Shown one piece after another: positions 12,585 to 21,515 of a stretch of 51,872 nt of DNA. The translations under genes and the position numbers were made by a program. Each line of letters opens with the position of its first letter. Within the stretch, counting starts at the first letter, position 1. The DNA comes from an uncultured Woeseiaceae bacterium (GTDB taxonomy: Bacteria; Pseudomonadota; Gammaproteobacteria; Steroidobacterales; Woeseiaceae), in contig CAJQPL010000078.1 of assembly GCA_905480215.1 (NCBI GenBank), positions 1 through 51,872 on the forward strand, in the 5' to 3' direction. The notes under the pieces were generated by a model. The model searched no databases. It was not told where the DNA came from and saw nothing but the letters and a program-made list of their open reading frames with translations.

Positions 12585-14483
12585 GTGCGACTTCTCTCGC
12601 CGATCAAGGATCATCATTTAGAACGGCGCCTGTTTATTGGCCGCGCGATATTTTGCGCGGTGCTGTCAGTTTTACTGCTTAGTCTTGTGATCGCGCGCTT
12701 AGTGCAACTGCAGGTTTTTGATCACGAACTGTTTGCCGAAAAGTCGCAGGGTAATCGCGTCCGCATTGAAGCCGTAGCGCCGATTCGCGGGCTGGTATTT
12801 GACCGCAAAGGGCGTGTCATCGCCGAGAACTTGCCTGCGTATCAACTCGAGCTAATTCCCGAACAAGTCGATGACATCGATGACACGCTGCAGCGCCTTG
12901 CAGCGTTGAATCTGATTGAGTCAGACGATATTGAGCGCTTCAAGGAGTTGAGTCGCACTGGCCAGCAGTTTAAGCCGGTCACCCTGAAGTTTCGACTTAG
13001 CGACGCAGAGATCGCAAACTTCGCCATTCAACGACCCCGCTTTCCTGGCGTCGACTTTCAGCCGCGACTGGTCCGTCACTACCCGCATGGCCAATTGTTC
13101 TCACATGCCGTTGGCTACGTTGGCGCGCTCAATACAGCGGATGTACAGCGGCTTGATTCCGGTCGCTATGCCGGCACATCACACACTGGCAAAACCGGAG
13201 TTGAGGCCAGCAAGGAAGACAACCTGCATGGCGATGCCGGGTTCCGTCACCTCATCACCAATGCCCGCGGCCGACAGGTACCAGCTGACTCCAGCGAACT
13301 ACTCGAGTCACTGCCAATCGATGAGAACGCCAGCCCTGGAGCCAATATCTATCTAAGCCTGGATCTGGACGTCCAAAAAGCGGCTTTCGACGCCTTAGCC
13401 GGGCGTCGTGGCGCAGTGGTTGCCCTCGATCCGACAAACGGCGAAATACTCGCTCTGGTGAGCGCCCCGTCGTTCGACCCCAATCTTTTCGCCGTTGGCA
13501 TGAGCAATGCGCAGTATGGCGAATTGCGAAACAATCCTGACCGACCACTTTTTAATCGAGCAGTACTCGGTACCTATCCTCCAGGGTCTACGATAAAACC
13601 AATGTTGTCGCTCGCCGCGCTGGAAACCGGCGCAACAAATCTGACTCGCAAAACTATTTGCAGGGGCTACTTTCAGCTGGAAGGTAACGAACATCGCTAT
13701 CGCGACTGGAAGCCAGAGGGTCATGGGCCAGTCGATCTGCATGATGCAATCGCGCAGTCGTGCGATGTTTACTTCTATGAGTTGAGCGGTGACCTGGGCA
13801 TCGACAACATGCATGAGTACCTGACGCGTTTCGGCCTGGGTAGTGCCACCGGCATCGACCTTATCGGCGAACGTGGCGGTATCGTCCCTTCCCGAGAATG
13901 GAAACGAAATAATTTTAGCGACCGCGACAATCAGCGTTGGTATAACGGCGAAACCGTAATCGCCTCAATTGGCCAAGGCTTTATGCTGGCAACGCCACTA
14001 CAACTCGCGGTCGCCACTGGTGCGCTCGCAACTCGCGGCGAGCGCTTCCAGCCACACATGGTTGCTGCAGTTGAAGACGCAATAACCGGCGCTCGTAGCA
14101 TTACGCAACCTAAATCAATTGCTAATGTCGATATTCGCAACGAGTTCTATTGGCAATACGTTCTTGAAGCAATGCATGACGTAATGCAAGGACCGCGGGG
14201 TACCGCTCGTGCGGTCGGAATGGGCGCACCATACGAAATGGCTGGCAAAAGCGGTACAGCGCAGGTGATCTCTATCGCCCAGGACGACGAGTACGATGAG
14301 GACGAACTCGAAGAGCGATTGCGCGACCACGCTCTATTCATTTCGTTCGCGCCGTTAGACGACCCCAAAATTGTGGTTGCAGTAATCGTTGAAAACGGCA
14401 GTAGCGGCAGCGGCGTCGCCGCACCGATTGCGAAAGCAGTCATGGACCAATATTTAGGATTCGGTGATGCTACGGGTCAGTGA
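12585..14483 (+). CDS. mrdA: Penicillin-binding protein 2 (elongation D,D-transpeptidase)
   Basis: PBP2 cross-links new peptidoglycan during cell elongation, working with RodA. The product has 632 residues: a short cytoplasmic tail, one membrane helix (about 20-43), the pedestal domain, and the transpeptidase domain with Ser335 in PPGSTIKPM (SxxK), SCD at 392-394 (SxD in place of SxN) and KSGT at 555-558. The start is a GTG at 12585, one base after the mreD stop. The 3' end overlaps the start of rodA. Confidence 0.97.
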   Translation: MRLLSPIKDHHLERRLFIGRAIFCAVLSVLLLSLVIARLVQLQVFDHELFAEKSQGNRVRIEAVAPIRGLVFDRKGRVIAENLPAYQLELIPEQVDDIDDTLQRLAALNLIESDDIERFKELSRTGQQFKPVTLKFRLSDAEIANFAIQRPRFPGVDFQPRLVRHYPHGQLFSHAVGYVGALNTADVQRLDSGRYAGTSHTGKTGVEASKEDNLHGDAGFRHLITNARGRQVPADSSELLESLPIDENASPGANIYLSLDLDVQKAAFDALAGRRGAVVALDPTNGEILALVSAPSFDPNLFAVGMSNAQYGELRNNPDRPLFNRAVLGTYPPGSTIKPMLSLAALETGATNLTRKTICRGYFQLEGNEHRYRDWKPEGHGPVDLHDAIAQSCDVYFYELSGDLGIDNMHEYLTRFGLGSATGIDLIGERGGIVPSREWKRNNFSDRDNQRWYNGETVIASIGQGFMLATPLQLAVATGALATRGERFQPHMVAAVEDAITGARSITQPKSIANVDIRNEFYWQYVLEAMHDVMQGPRGTARAVGMGAPYEMAGKSGTAQVISIAQDDEYDEDELEERLRDHALFISFAPLDDPKIVVAVIVENGSSGSGVAAPIAKAVMDQYLGFGDATGQ

Positions 14484-15609
14484 CACTCATCACCTGCTGT
14501 CGGCCAAGGCCGCGCCAGTCTCAAATTTTACCGGTCTGATTCGCAAATTGAATGTCGATGGCCCGTTGCTTAGTGGATTGCTCCTGATCTCAATTTTTGG
14601 CTTATTTGTTCTTTACAGTGCTGCCGGTGAAGACACTGCTCTGCTGCTAAATCAGGCCATCCGTCTCGGCGTTGCCGTGGTCGCAATGTTGATTGTCGCG
14701 CAACTGCCGCCAGATTTCCTACGCCGCTGGACACCCTTGGGATACCTGCTTGGCCTGCTGCTATTGGTGCTTGTGCTGACAAGTGGCGATGTCGGCCAAG
14801 GTGCGCGCCGTTGGCTGAACATCGGTATCCGTTTTCAGCCTTCCGAAGCGATGAAGCTAGCGGTACCAATGATGACCGCATGGTTCCTGCAGGACCGGCA
14901 GCTGCCGCCCAGAGCTGGCCATCTGGCAATTATTGCGATACTTATCGCAATTCCCACCTTTCTTATCGCAAAGCAGCCTGACCTGGGCACCGCGTTGCTG
15001 ATCGCGGCATCAGGAATCATAGTCATCGTCCTCGCTGGCATGTCGTTTCGACTAATTATGGGCCTGGGAGTCCTGGCGATTCCGGGGGCTTATGGCTTGT
15101 GGCATTTCATGCAGGACTATCAGAAGCAACGTGTCCTGACACTGCTCAACCCAGATAGCGATCCGCTTGGCGCAGGCTACAACATCATTCAATCGAAAAT
15201 TGCGATGGGCTCAGGTGGCCTGTTTGGCAAGGGCTGGACCAATGGCTCGCAGGCACACCTAGAATTTCTGCCGGAACGCCACACGGACTTCATTTTTGCC
15301 GTACTTGGTGAAGAATTTGGCCTGTTTGGCGTCGTATCTTTGCTGGTTTTATACACGTTTGTTATTGGTCGTGGATTGTTTATCGCAGTCCAAGCGCATG
15401 ACACCTACTCGCGTCTACTCGCAGGCTCAATCAGCCTCACCTTCCTGGTATACGTTTTCGTCAATACGGCGATGGTTACAGGCCTCGTTCCGGTAGTCGG
15501 CGTACCATTACCGTTAGTTAGCTTCGGCGGAACGTCAATGGTGACGCTGATGGCTGGATTCGGTATTCTGATGTCGATCCACTCGCAACGAAAATTACTC
15601 CCTCACTAG
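14467..15609 (+). CDS. rodA: Peptidoglycan glycosyltransferase RodA (SEDS family)
   Basis: RodA polymerises lipid II into glycan strands in complex with PBP2. The roughly 380-residue protein has about ten membrane helices and SEDS landmarks, including the lipid-facing segment around EFLPERHTDFIFAVLGEEFG and the C-terminal GVPLPLVSFGGTSM. I prefer the ATG at 14467 to the adjacent GTG at 14464 because AGGA lies 7 bases upstream of it. The gene overlaps the mrdA end by 17 bases, a typical coupling for this pair. Confidence 0.96.
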   Translation: MLRVSDTHHLLSAKAAPVSNFTGLIRKLNVDGPLLSGLLLISIFGLFVLYSAAGEDTALLLNQAIRLGVAVVAMLIVAQLPPDFLRRWTPLGYLLGLLLLVLVLTSGDVGQGARRWLNIGIRFQPSEAMKLAVPMMTAWFLQDRQLPPRAGHLAIIAILIAIPTFLIAKQPDLGTALLIAASGIIVIVLAGMSFRLIMGLGVLAIPGAYGLWHFMQDYQKQRVLTLLNPDSDPLGAGYNIIQSKIAMGSGGLFGKGWTNGSQAHLEFLPERHTDFIFAVLGEEFGLFGVVSLLVLYTFVIGRGLFIAVQAHDTYSRLLAGSISLTFLVYVFVNTAMVTGLVPVVGVPLPLVSFGGTSMVTLMAGFGILMSIHSQRKLLPH

Positions 15610-15616
15610 TGAATCT

Positions 15617-16633
15617 ATGATGACTAAAATCGCCCTATTGATCAGCCTGTATGCGCTGCAATTTTTAACTACTCCACTGCTGGCCGCCGATAAGGTCCCT
15701 GTCAATCTGCAGCAAGACAATGTTGTGGCATTCATTGACGAGATGGTCGAGAGTCACGGTTTTGATCGCGAGGCGCTTAGCGCCGTTCTTGCACAGGCCG
15801 AAATTAAGGCAACAATCGTAAAGAAAATCTCGACGCCAGCCGAACGCACCCTTACGTGGGGCGAATATCGCAAAATCTTCATAACCAAAGAACGCATCAA
15901 CGCCGGCGTTACGTTTTGGCGCGAGAACAAGGAGATGCTTGAGCGCATTGCACTCGAGACTGGCGTGCCGATCGAAATACTGGTCGGCATTATCGGTGTA
16001 GAAACCTATTACGGGCGAATTACTGGTAAGGATCGCGTAATAGATGCGCTTGCGACGCTTGCATTCGAATACCCAAAGCGGGCCAAGTTTTTCCGCAATG
16101 AACTGGTGCAATTTTTATTACTGGCGCGCGAGGAGGAGCTGGACCCACTAACACCTATGGGCTCGTACGCCGGTGCAATGGGACGACCACAGTTTATGCC
16201 ATCGAGCTTTCGTGCCTATGCGGTTGATTCAACCGGCGATGGCAAGCGGGATATCTGGAATAACTGGGCAGATGTTTCAGGCAGCATAGCCAACTATTTT
16301 CTCGAACACCGCTGGAGAGAAAATGAAGCGGTTGCCACTCAGGCTAGCCTGGGGAGCAATTGGACAGCAGACATTCCAAAACCTGCGAACACGCTGAAGA
16401 TGGTTGATAGTGTCGATTCATTGAGCAAGAAAGGCGTGTTGTTCGCTACCGATTTGGGCGCTGACAGCGAGGCGCAGCTGTTGACGTACGAAGGTGACGA
16501 TGGCATCGAGCATTGGGTTGGATTTCACAATTTCTACGTCATCACAAAATACAATCGCAGCGTGATGTACGCGCTGGCTGTACATCAATTGGGGCAACAA
16601 ATTTCGGCCGAAATGAACGCCAATGCACCGTAG
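15617..16633 (+). CDS. mltB: Lytic murein transglycosylase B
   Basis: MltB cleaves the MurNAc-GlcNAc bond of peptidoglycan with formation of anhydro-MurNAc. The protein has a signal peptide of about 22-23 residues ending near PLLA-AD, with no lipobox, so unlike E. coli MltB it is probably soluble or processed differently. The catalytic Glu129 sits in GIIGVETYYGR, and the family segment GSYAGAMGRPQFMPSSFRAY follows. Length is 338 residues. Two ATGs in tandem (15617 and 15620) could start translation. The 3' end overlaps rlpA. Confidence 0.95.
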   Translation: MMTKIALLISLYALQFLTTPLLAADKVPVNLQQDNVVAFIDEMVESHGFDREALSAVLAQAEIKATIVKKISTPAERTLTWGEYRKIFITKERINAGVTFWRENKEMLERIALETGVPIEILVGIIGVETYYGRITGKDRVIDALATLAFEYPKRAKFFRNELVQFLLLAREEELDPLTPMGSYAGAMGRPQFMPSSFRAYAVDSTGDGKRDIWNNWADVSGSIANYFLEHRWRENEAVATQASLGSNWTADIPKPANTLKMVDSVDSLSKKGVLFATDLGADSEAQLLTYEGDDGIEHWVGFHNFYVITKYNRSVMYALAVHQLGQQISAEMNANAP

Positions 16634-17489
16634 TCTTACGCGCTTAGTCGTCCTTGGTATCGCCACAACATTGGCTGCGTGTGGGGGCTCGACCACTAAA
16701 GGCGATGGACCCGGTACCGCTCGCATCCCGGATTTGCCGGGGGATGCAGTGCCAAAACCCGAGCCGCGCAGTCGCTACGGTAACGGCCGCGATCTTGGCA
16801 ACGGCCCCGGCTATGAAGTTTTTGGGCAATGGTATTCGGTTATGGACAGTAGCGCCGGGTATAAAGAACGTGGTGTTGCATCCTGGTACGGCAAGAAATT
16901 TCACGGCAACCTGACATCGAATCGCGAAGTCTACGATATGTATCAGATGACAGCTGCGCACAAGAGTTTGCCGCTGCCGACCTACGTCCGCGTCAAGAAT
17001 CTACGCAGCAACAAAAGCATAGTGGTACGCGTCAACGATCGCGGCCCGTTTGTAGGCAATCGCATAATCGACTTATCCTATTCTGCCGCACTCAAACTCG
17101 ACATGGTGCAAGATGGCACCGCCATGGTCGAGGTAACGGCAATTAACTTTGATAATCCGCCAGGCGATCGCCCAACCAGCACACCGTCCCAGCCGACCTT
17201 GCGCTCAACGCCAAGTGTTACAGCGGAACCGGAGCTAACTTCAGCTGTCGCAGACACTCAAATTTACGTGCAAGTCGGTGCATTTGGCGAGCGCGCCAAT
17301 GCCGCGCGACGGAAGTCGGCGTTAGCGCAATTCGGCCTTGAGAACGCCTTTATTCACGAAGACAGTTCGTCGGGAGCAGCGCTCTATCGCGTTCGCATCG
17401 GACCAGTGGCAGATGTAGAGCAATACGATGCGCTAGTAATGGAACTCGAAAAGCTTGGTATCAAAGACCCTTATCTAATTACGGACTAG
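16623..17489 (+). CDS. rlpA: Septal ring lytic transglycosylase RlpA (lipoprotein)
   Basis: RlpA cleaves glycan strands that lack stem peptides and is recruited by its SPOR domain to denuded septal peptidoglycan. The N-terminus carries a lipoprotein signal ending in LAAC (Cys20). The double-psi beta-barrel domain covers about 83-175 (GVASWYGKKFHG, RVNDRGPFVGNRIIDLS) and the C-terminal SPOR domain about 210-288 (YVQVGAFGERANAARR). The ATG at 16623 overlaps the end of mltB by 11 bases, so these two wall lytic enzymes are co-expressed. Confidence 0.95.
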   Translation: MHRSLTRLVVLGIATTLAACGGSTTKGDGPGTARIPDLPGDAVPKPEPRSRYGNGRDLGNGPGYEVFGQWYSVMDSSAGYKERGVASWYGKKFHGNLTSNREVYDMYQMTAAHKSLPLPTYVRVKNLRSNKSIVVRVNDRGPFVGNRIIDLSYSAALKLDMVQDGTAMVEVTAINFDNPPGDRPTSTPSQPTLRSTPSVTAEPELTSAVADTQIYVQVGAFGERANAARRKSALAQFGLENAFIHEDSSSGAALYRVRIGPVADVEQYDALVMELEKLGIKDPYLITD

Positions 17490-17537
17490 CCGCGTACAAT
17501 ACCCGCCGATTCAGACTAATTGACTACCAGAGGCAGT

Positions 17538-18680
17538 ATGTTCCGATCTCGCAGATACACCCTCGCCGTACTTTTTTTAATATTTAGTTCAATTGCTTAC
17601 GCCGACTCTATGCCGACGCCGGCAGCGCCCATCGTTGGTGCCAAGGGCTACCTGATTATTGATGGCAAAACCGGGCACGAAATCGCAGCTCTGGATGCTG
17701 ACGCGCCGCTCGCACCGGCAAGCCTTACCAAGATCATGACGACCTACGTCGTATTTAGTGCGCTAAGCGAGGGTCAGATTAGCCTGCAAGACGAGGTCAC
17801 CATTAGCGAGAAAGCCTGGCGCACGCCGGGTTCGCGGATGTTCATCGAAGTTGCTACTCGCGTGACCGTAGAGGATCTGTTGCTCGGCATGATCGTTCAA
17901 TCCGGCAATGATGCGAGTGTCGCTCTGGCCGAACATATTGCCGGCAGCGAAGGCGTTTTTGCTGAGATGATGAATCAACATGCTGCGGCGATCGGTATGC
18001 ATTCGAGTCACTTCGAGAATGCGACAGGATTGCCGGGTGAGAATCATATTACGACGGCCCGCGACCTCGCAATACTGGCGCGCGCCCTTATCGAAGAATT
18101 TCCCGACCTTTACGCCTGGCACTCTATAAAGGAATTCACCTACAACGACATCAAGCAAAGTAATCGAAATACATTGCTGTGGCGCGATGACTCCGTCGAT
18201 GGATTGAAAACCGGGTACACCGAGGCAGCCGGTTATTGTTTGGTCGCTTCAGCCGAACGCGATGGCATGCGAGTCATTTCCGTTGTGCTTGGTACCTCCA
18301 GCACCAAGGCTCGGACAGACGGCAGTCAGGCACTGTTAAATTATGCGTTTCGTTTTTTTGAAACACGTTTGTTGTTCAAGGCTGGCGAAGAGATCTCGAA
18401 AACAAGGGTCTGGAAGTCAGCTAACGAATATTCACGGCTTGGCGTCCTGGAAGACCTGTACATTACCGTTCGTCGTGGGTCCTACGACAAGCTTGAGTCG
18501 AGCCTCGAAGTTCCCACTATCGTCGAGGCACCTATCGCTGCCGGTCAACCGGTTGCTGACCTGAAGATCAGCCTCGACGGAGAAACCTTGCTGACAGTTC
18601 CACTGCGCGCTCTGGATGATAATCCCGCTGGCTCGTTCTGGCAGCGCACGAAAGATAACGTTAGCCTCATATTTGAATAA
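17538..18680 (+). CDS. dacA: D-alanyl-D-alanine carboxypeptidase (PBP5/6 type)
   Basis: The enzyme removes the terminal D-Ala from stem pentapeptides in the periplasm. From the ATG at 17538 it has 380 residues: a signal peptide (about 1-23, ending YADS), the carboxypeptidase domain with Ser62-x-x-Lys65 (ASLTKIMT), SGN at 122-124 and KTG at 224-226, a PBP5-type beta domain, and a C-terminal amphipathic membrane-tethering helix (FWQRTKDNVSLIFE). A TTG at 17520 would add six residues; AGAGG just before 17538 favours the later start. ybeD follows after two bases. Confidence 0.96.
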   Translation: MFRSRRYTLAVLFLIFSSIAYADSMPTPAAPIVGAKGYLIIDGKTGHEIAALDADAPLAPASLTKIMTTYVVFSALSEGQISLQDEVTISEKAWRTPGSRMFIEVATRVTVEDLLLGMIVQSGNDASVALAEHIAGSEGVFAEMMNQHAAAIGMHSSHFENATGLPGENHITTARDLAILARALIEEFPDLYAWHSIKEFTYNDIKQSNRNTLLWRDDSVDGLKTGYTEAAGYCLVASAERDGMRVISVVLGTSSTKARTDGSQALLNYAFRFFETRLLFKAGEEISKTRVWKSANEYSRLGVLEDLYITVRRGSYDKLESSLEVPTIVEAPIAAGQPVADLKISLDGETLLTVPLRALDDNPAGSFWQRTKDNVSLIFE

Positions 18681-18682
18681 TC

Positions 18683-18961
18683 ATGAGCCAAGAAGAAGAG
18701 AACAACGAATCAATCATTGAATTCCCGTGCGAGTTTCCGGTCAAGATGATGGGCCGCGACACGCCGAAGTTTCACGCCATTGCTATTTCACTTATCGAGA
18801 TCCATGTTGGCCCGGTCAGCGATACTGCAATCAAGATTAACACTAGCGGCAAGGGCAATTTCGTCTCCATCACGGTGACAATTACGGCAACCAGTCAGCA
18901 ACAGCTCGATGCTATTTACCGTGACGTTTCCGGGCATGAAGATGTATTGATGGCGCTATGA
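18683..18961 (+). CDS. ybeD: DUF493 protein YbeD
   Basis: A 92-residue DUF493 protein, normally found between dacA and lipB in Gammaproteobacteria; its molecular role is not settled. The ACT-like beta-alpha fold with the segment FPCEFPVKMMGR and the C-terminal VLMAL match the family. Its stop overlaps the lipB start as ATGA. Confidence 0.93.
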   Translation: MSQEEENNESIIEFPCEFPVKMMGRDTPKFHAIAISLIEIHVGPVSDTAIKINTSGKGNFVSITVTITATSQQQLDAIYRDVSGHEDVLMAL

Positions 18962-19569
18962 AAACGCGCTTTCGTGGCCGTGAGGAGTACATCCCACTGT
19001 GGCGCGAAATGCAGGAATTCACGGATACCCGTGACGAATCCACGCCAGATGAAATCTGGTTCGTCGAGCATCCAGCGGTTTTCACCATGGGTCTAAACGC
19101 TAGCGAAGAGCACTTGCTCAACCCCGGCGGAATTCCCGTTGTGCAGATCGATCGCGGCGGCCAGGTAACCTTCCACGGACCTGGCCAACTCATGGTCTAT
19201 CCTCTCATTGATCTCAAGCGCTCAAATATCGGTGTGCGATGTCTGCTCTCCGCACTTGAACAAAGTGTTGTGGATCTCGTCGCAGAACATGACGGTACGG
19301 CCGCAGCGCGTGCCGCTGCACCGGGCGTCTACGTCGGCGAAGACAAGCTGGCGAGCGTCGGACTTCGCATACGTCGTGGCTGCAGCTTTCATGGTATGGC
19401 GCTAAACGTCGCTGTCGATCTCGAACCATTTTCACGAATAAACCCCTGCGGTTATGCGGAGCTTGAAATGACCGATCTGCACAGACAAGGCATCGACCTT
19501 GATCTGGAACATACCGCTGAAGAATTGCTACCGCACTTTCTTCGCCACCTGGGATTGCCGTTCGTTTGA
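18958..19569 (+). CDS. lipB: Octanoyl-[acyl-carrier-protein]:protein N-octanoyltransferase
   Basis: LipB moves octanoate from acyl carrier protein to the lipoyl lysine of target proteins such as GcvH, which is encoded later in this window (Lys65). Catalytic residues are visible: Lys130 (EDKLASVG) and Cys164 (RINPCGY); the substrate loop GGQVTFHGPGQLMVYPL is intact. The protein is 203 residues. lipA, the usual downstream neighbour, is absent; the next gene is on the other strand, three bases beyond the stop. Confidence 0.96.
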   Translation: MKTRFRGREEYIPLWREMQEFTDTRDESTPDEIWFVEHPAVFTMGLNASEEHLLNPGGIPVVQIDRGGQVTFHGPGQLMVYPLIDLKRSNIGVRCLLSALEQSVVDLVAEHDGTAAARAAAPGVYVGEDKLASVGLRIRRGCSFHGMALNVAVDLEPFSRINPCGYAELEMTDLHRQGIDLDLEHTAEELLPHFLRHLGLPFV

Positions 19570-19572
19570 GTT

Positions 19573-20193
19573 CTAAGTAGAAAGCGACTCGTAGTAGGCC
19601 GTAACTAGCGGATGATTCTGGACGCGCTTCTGGTGTTCCAACAGGCTCGGCGCAAGCCGCTGCACAATATCGGTCGGAATATGATCAAGATGTCCCGACG
19701 CAACCGAATTCACCTGAACAAGAACCTTGAGATCGGCGATCGTCAATTGATTGTCGGCGAAATACTCGCCGCCGCCGCGTGACAGTAAATCATCAAAGCC
19801 TTTCAGGTAAGTCGACAACCAACCGTCGGCAAGGTTTTCGCGCGCCTGCTTGAGTTCCTCGCCCTGTAGTCCAAAGGTTCGAACAACGTAGTGATTCAAA
19901 TCTTCAACTGCGCCAAGGACTTCATCGCAGTACAAGGCTTGCAGGTCGTCCTCAGGATACAGGCCGGCCAGTTTTCCAACGAATCGGCTAATGGCATTGG
20001 ACTGGGTTACTTGCGCGCCATCTATGTATAGAACAGGAACCGAGTTGAAGCGCGAACTAGCACGCATTTCAGCAAATTCAGGAAATGAAATGCGATTGTC
20101 TTCAAACTCGATACCGGCAGCGTGGAAAGCGATGCGAATAGGCTCCCCGCGGCCACCGCTGAAATCAAAATAGGTCAGTTTGTAGCTTGGCAT
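19573..20193 (-). CDS. Glutathione S-transferase family protein
   Basis: The 206-residue protein has a thioredoxin-like N-terminal domain starting with YKLTYFDFSGGRGEPIRI, where Tyr8 fits the catalytic tyrosine of the alpha/mu/pi/sigma-type enzymes, then the cis-proline segment NSVPVLYIDG and the glutathione-binding QSNAI. The all-helical C-terminal domain is complete. It resembles sigma-class enzymes more than the common bacterial beta class; the substrate is unknown. It converges with lipB, with only three bases between stops, and is not obviously in an operon with the next leftward gene, 60 bases upstream. Confidence 0.9.
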   Translation of the reverse strand: MPSYKLTYFDFSGGRGEPIRIAFHAAGIEFEDNRISFPEFAEMRASSRFNSVPVLYIDGAQVTQSNAISRFVGKLAGLYPEDDLQALYCDEVLGAVEDLNHYVVRTFGLQGEELKQARENLADGWLSTYLKGFDDLLSRGGGEYFADNQLTIADLKVLVQVNSVASGHLDHIPTDIVQRLAPSLLEHQKRVQNHPLVTAYYESLST

Positions 20194-20253
20194 GGTGTTT
20201 TGTTCCTCTTGCTTCAGAACCTGTTGGATGAATGATCCCGCTGGATCGCTTGC

Positions 20254-20742
20254 CTAGTTCGCCGCATCCAGCAACTCCCGCATTCGTAGCAGCGAACTCT
20301 CCGACCACACAGCTTTCTTCCTGTAGTAGGCCTCAACCGACGGCTTGCCCTCAGGAATCTCAAACCACGCTTGCTTTGAGGCAGTATAGATATGTATATC
20401 CGGCTCTATTCCATGCGCTTCGTCCAGCGCCCCTACTCGGACGCAGCGGATGACATCGCCGAAGCCACCATAGGTGCTCCATACCGTAATCATGCAATTC
20501 GGGCAGCGCCAAAAATCCTGCCCTGCACCGCTGTTCGACGGTGCCGGAAAGCTCTTGGGGTCGCCTTTGAGAATAGATACCCGTGTGCTCTCTATCATGG
20601 CGTTCAATGCAAACGCAGATCCAGATTCTCGCTGGCACCAGTGGCAGTGACAGCAGTGCACGATCAATGGATCAGACTCCATTCGAAATCTAACTTCACC
20701 GCAGGAACAACCGCCTTCGTATGTTTGGCTCATTAGATTCAC
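20254..20742 (-). CDS. GFA/CENP-V domain protein (glutathione-dependent formaldehyde-activating-like)
   Basis: A 162-residue zinc-binding protein of the GFA (Mss4-fold) family. The ligand cysteines are arranged as GGCSCGEVRFR, HCCHCHWCQRESG and FWRCPNCMITVWS, the full family pattern. These proteins are often named formaldehyde-activating enzymes, but most have no shown activity. The start may be the ATG at 20733 (MSQTYEGGCSCG), three codons inside. It lies between a glutathione transferase and murU, all leftward. Confidence 0.88.
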   Translation of the reverse strand: MNLMSQTYEGGCSCGEVRFRMESDPLIVHCCHCHWCQRESGSAFALNAMIESTRVSILKGDPKSFPAPSNSGAGQDFWRCPNCMITVWSTYGGFGDVIRCVRVGALDEAHGIEPDIHIYTASKQAWFEIPEGKPSVEAYYRKKAVWSESSLLRMRELLDAAN

Positions 20743-20861
20743 TTGGCTCCAATTTGCTCGCCACAGCCTGTGGTGAGATAGATGACAGCGGCGGCAAGCA
20801 TGATCATTCCGCCCGTGATCGTCAACAAGACCAGCGCATCAGCGAAGACTTTTTCCTGCTC
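20743..20861 (-). other. Gap with a possible membrane micro-ORF after murU
   Basis: Directly after the murU stop the same frame stays open for 40 codons, ending near 20742. It reads as one strongly hydrophobic segment (TGGMIMLAAAVIYLTTGCG). No good start codon with a Shine-Dalgarno is present; only internal TTG or ATG codons are available. It could be an extension lost by a stop mutation, a tiny membrane peptide, or chance. Confidence 0.25.
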
Positions 20862-21515
20862 TCACGAATATTCAATCGCCGCAAGCCGCTCATGTGTGCC
20901 CACATCCGCCCAAAGACCTTCAAACAGCGATCCTGATAATATTCCTTCATCCGCGGCTTCGCGAAGCATCGGCACAATTGAGAAGCGCCCCGCCTCACAA
21001 TCGGCAAAGAATTCTGGTCGATAGATCGCAACTCCGCTGAACGTCAATTGCGGCCGACGACCGTTATCAACTTTTCCACCGACAATGTCGAAATCGCCAT
21101 GCTCTCTGTAAGCAGGTGTTGGCACGAGGATTAAATGCCCAACTTCATGTGCAGACAAAGCGACATCAGGAATCGGCATGTCGGTGTAGATGTCTGCATT
21201 GATAACCAGAAACGGATCCGCGCCCAAGAGATGCAAGGCATTGTGAATACCGCCACCGGTTTCGAGAATATCGTTGCCCTCCCGACTGTATTCCACCTGC
21301 AGTCCGAATTTCTTACCATCTGCAACTCGTGCTTCGATCTGTTCGCCAAGCCAACCGAGATTTATCACGACATCACTAATTCCGGCTTTGGCAATATTCC
21401 TGAGGTGCCGCTCCAACAAGCTCTCGCCGCGAACTTCGACCAAAGACTTCGGCGTTGAATCTGTTAGTGGCCGCAGGCGTTCGCCGCGTCCCGCCGCCAG
21501 CAACATCGCTATCAT
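20862..21515 (-). CDS. murU: N-acetylmuramate alpha-1-phosphate uridylyltransferase
   Basis: MurU couples MurNAc-1-phosphate with UTP to give UDP-MurNAc, the last step of the recycling route that bypasses de novo MurA and MurB. The 217-residue nucleotidyltransferase has the signature MLLAAGRGERLRPLTDSTPK, then LVINADIYTD (metal-binding Asp) and the closing LFEGLWADVGTHERL. The ATG at 21515 overlaps the amgK stop as ATGA; an ATG at 21530 would add five residues. Pairing with amgK separates it from generic sugar nucleotidyltransferases. Confidence 0.92.
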   Translation of the reverse strand: MIAMLLAAGRGERLRPLTDSTPKSLVEVRGESLLERHLRNIAKAGISDVVINLGWLGEQIEARVADGKKFGLQVEYSREGNDILETGGGIHNALHLLGADPFLVINADIYTDMPIPDVALSAHEVGHLILVPTPAYREHGDFDIVGGKVDNGRRPQLTFSGVAIYRPEFFADCEAGRFSIVPMLREAADEGILSGSLFEGLWADVGTHERLAAIEYS

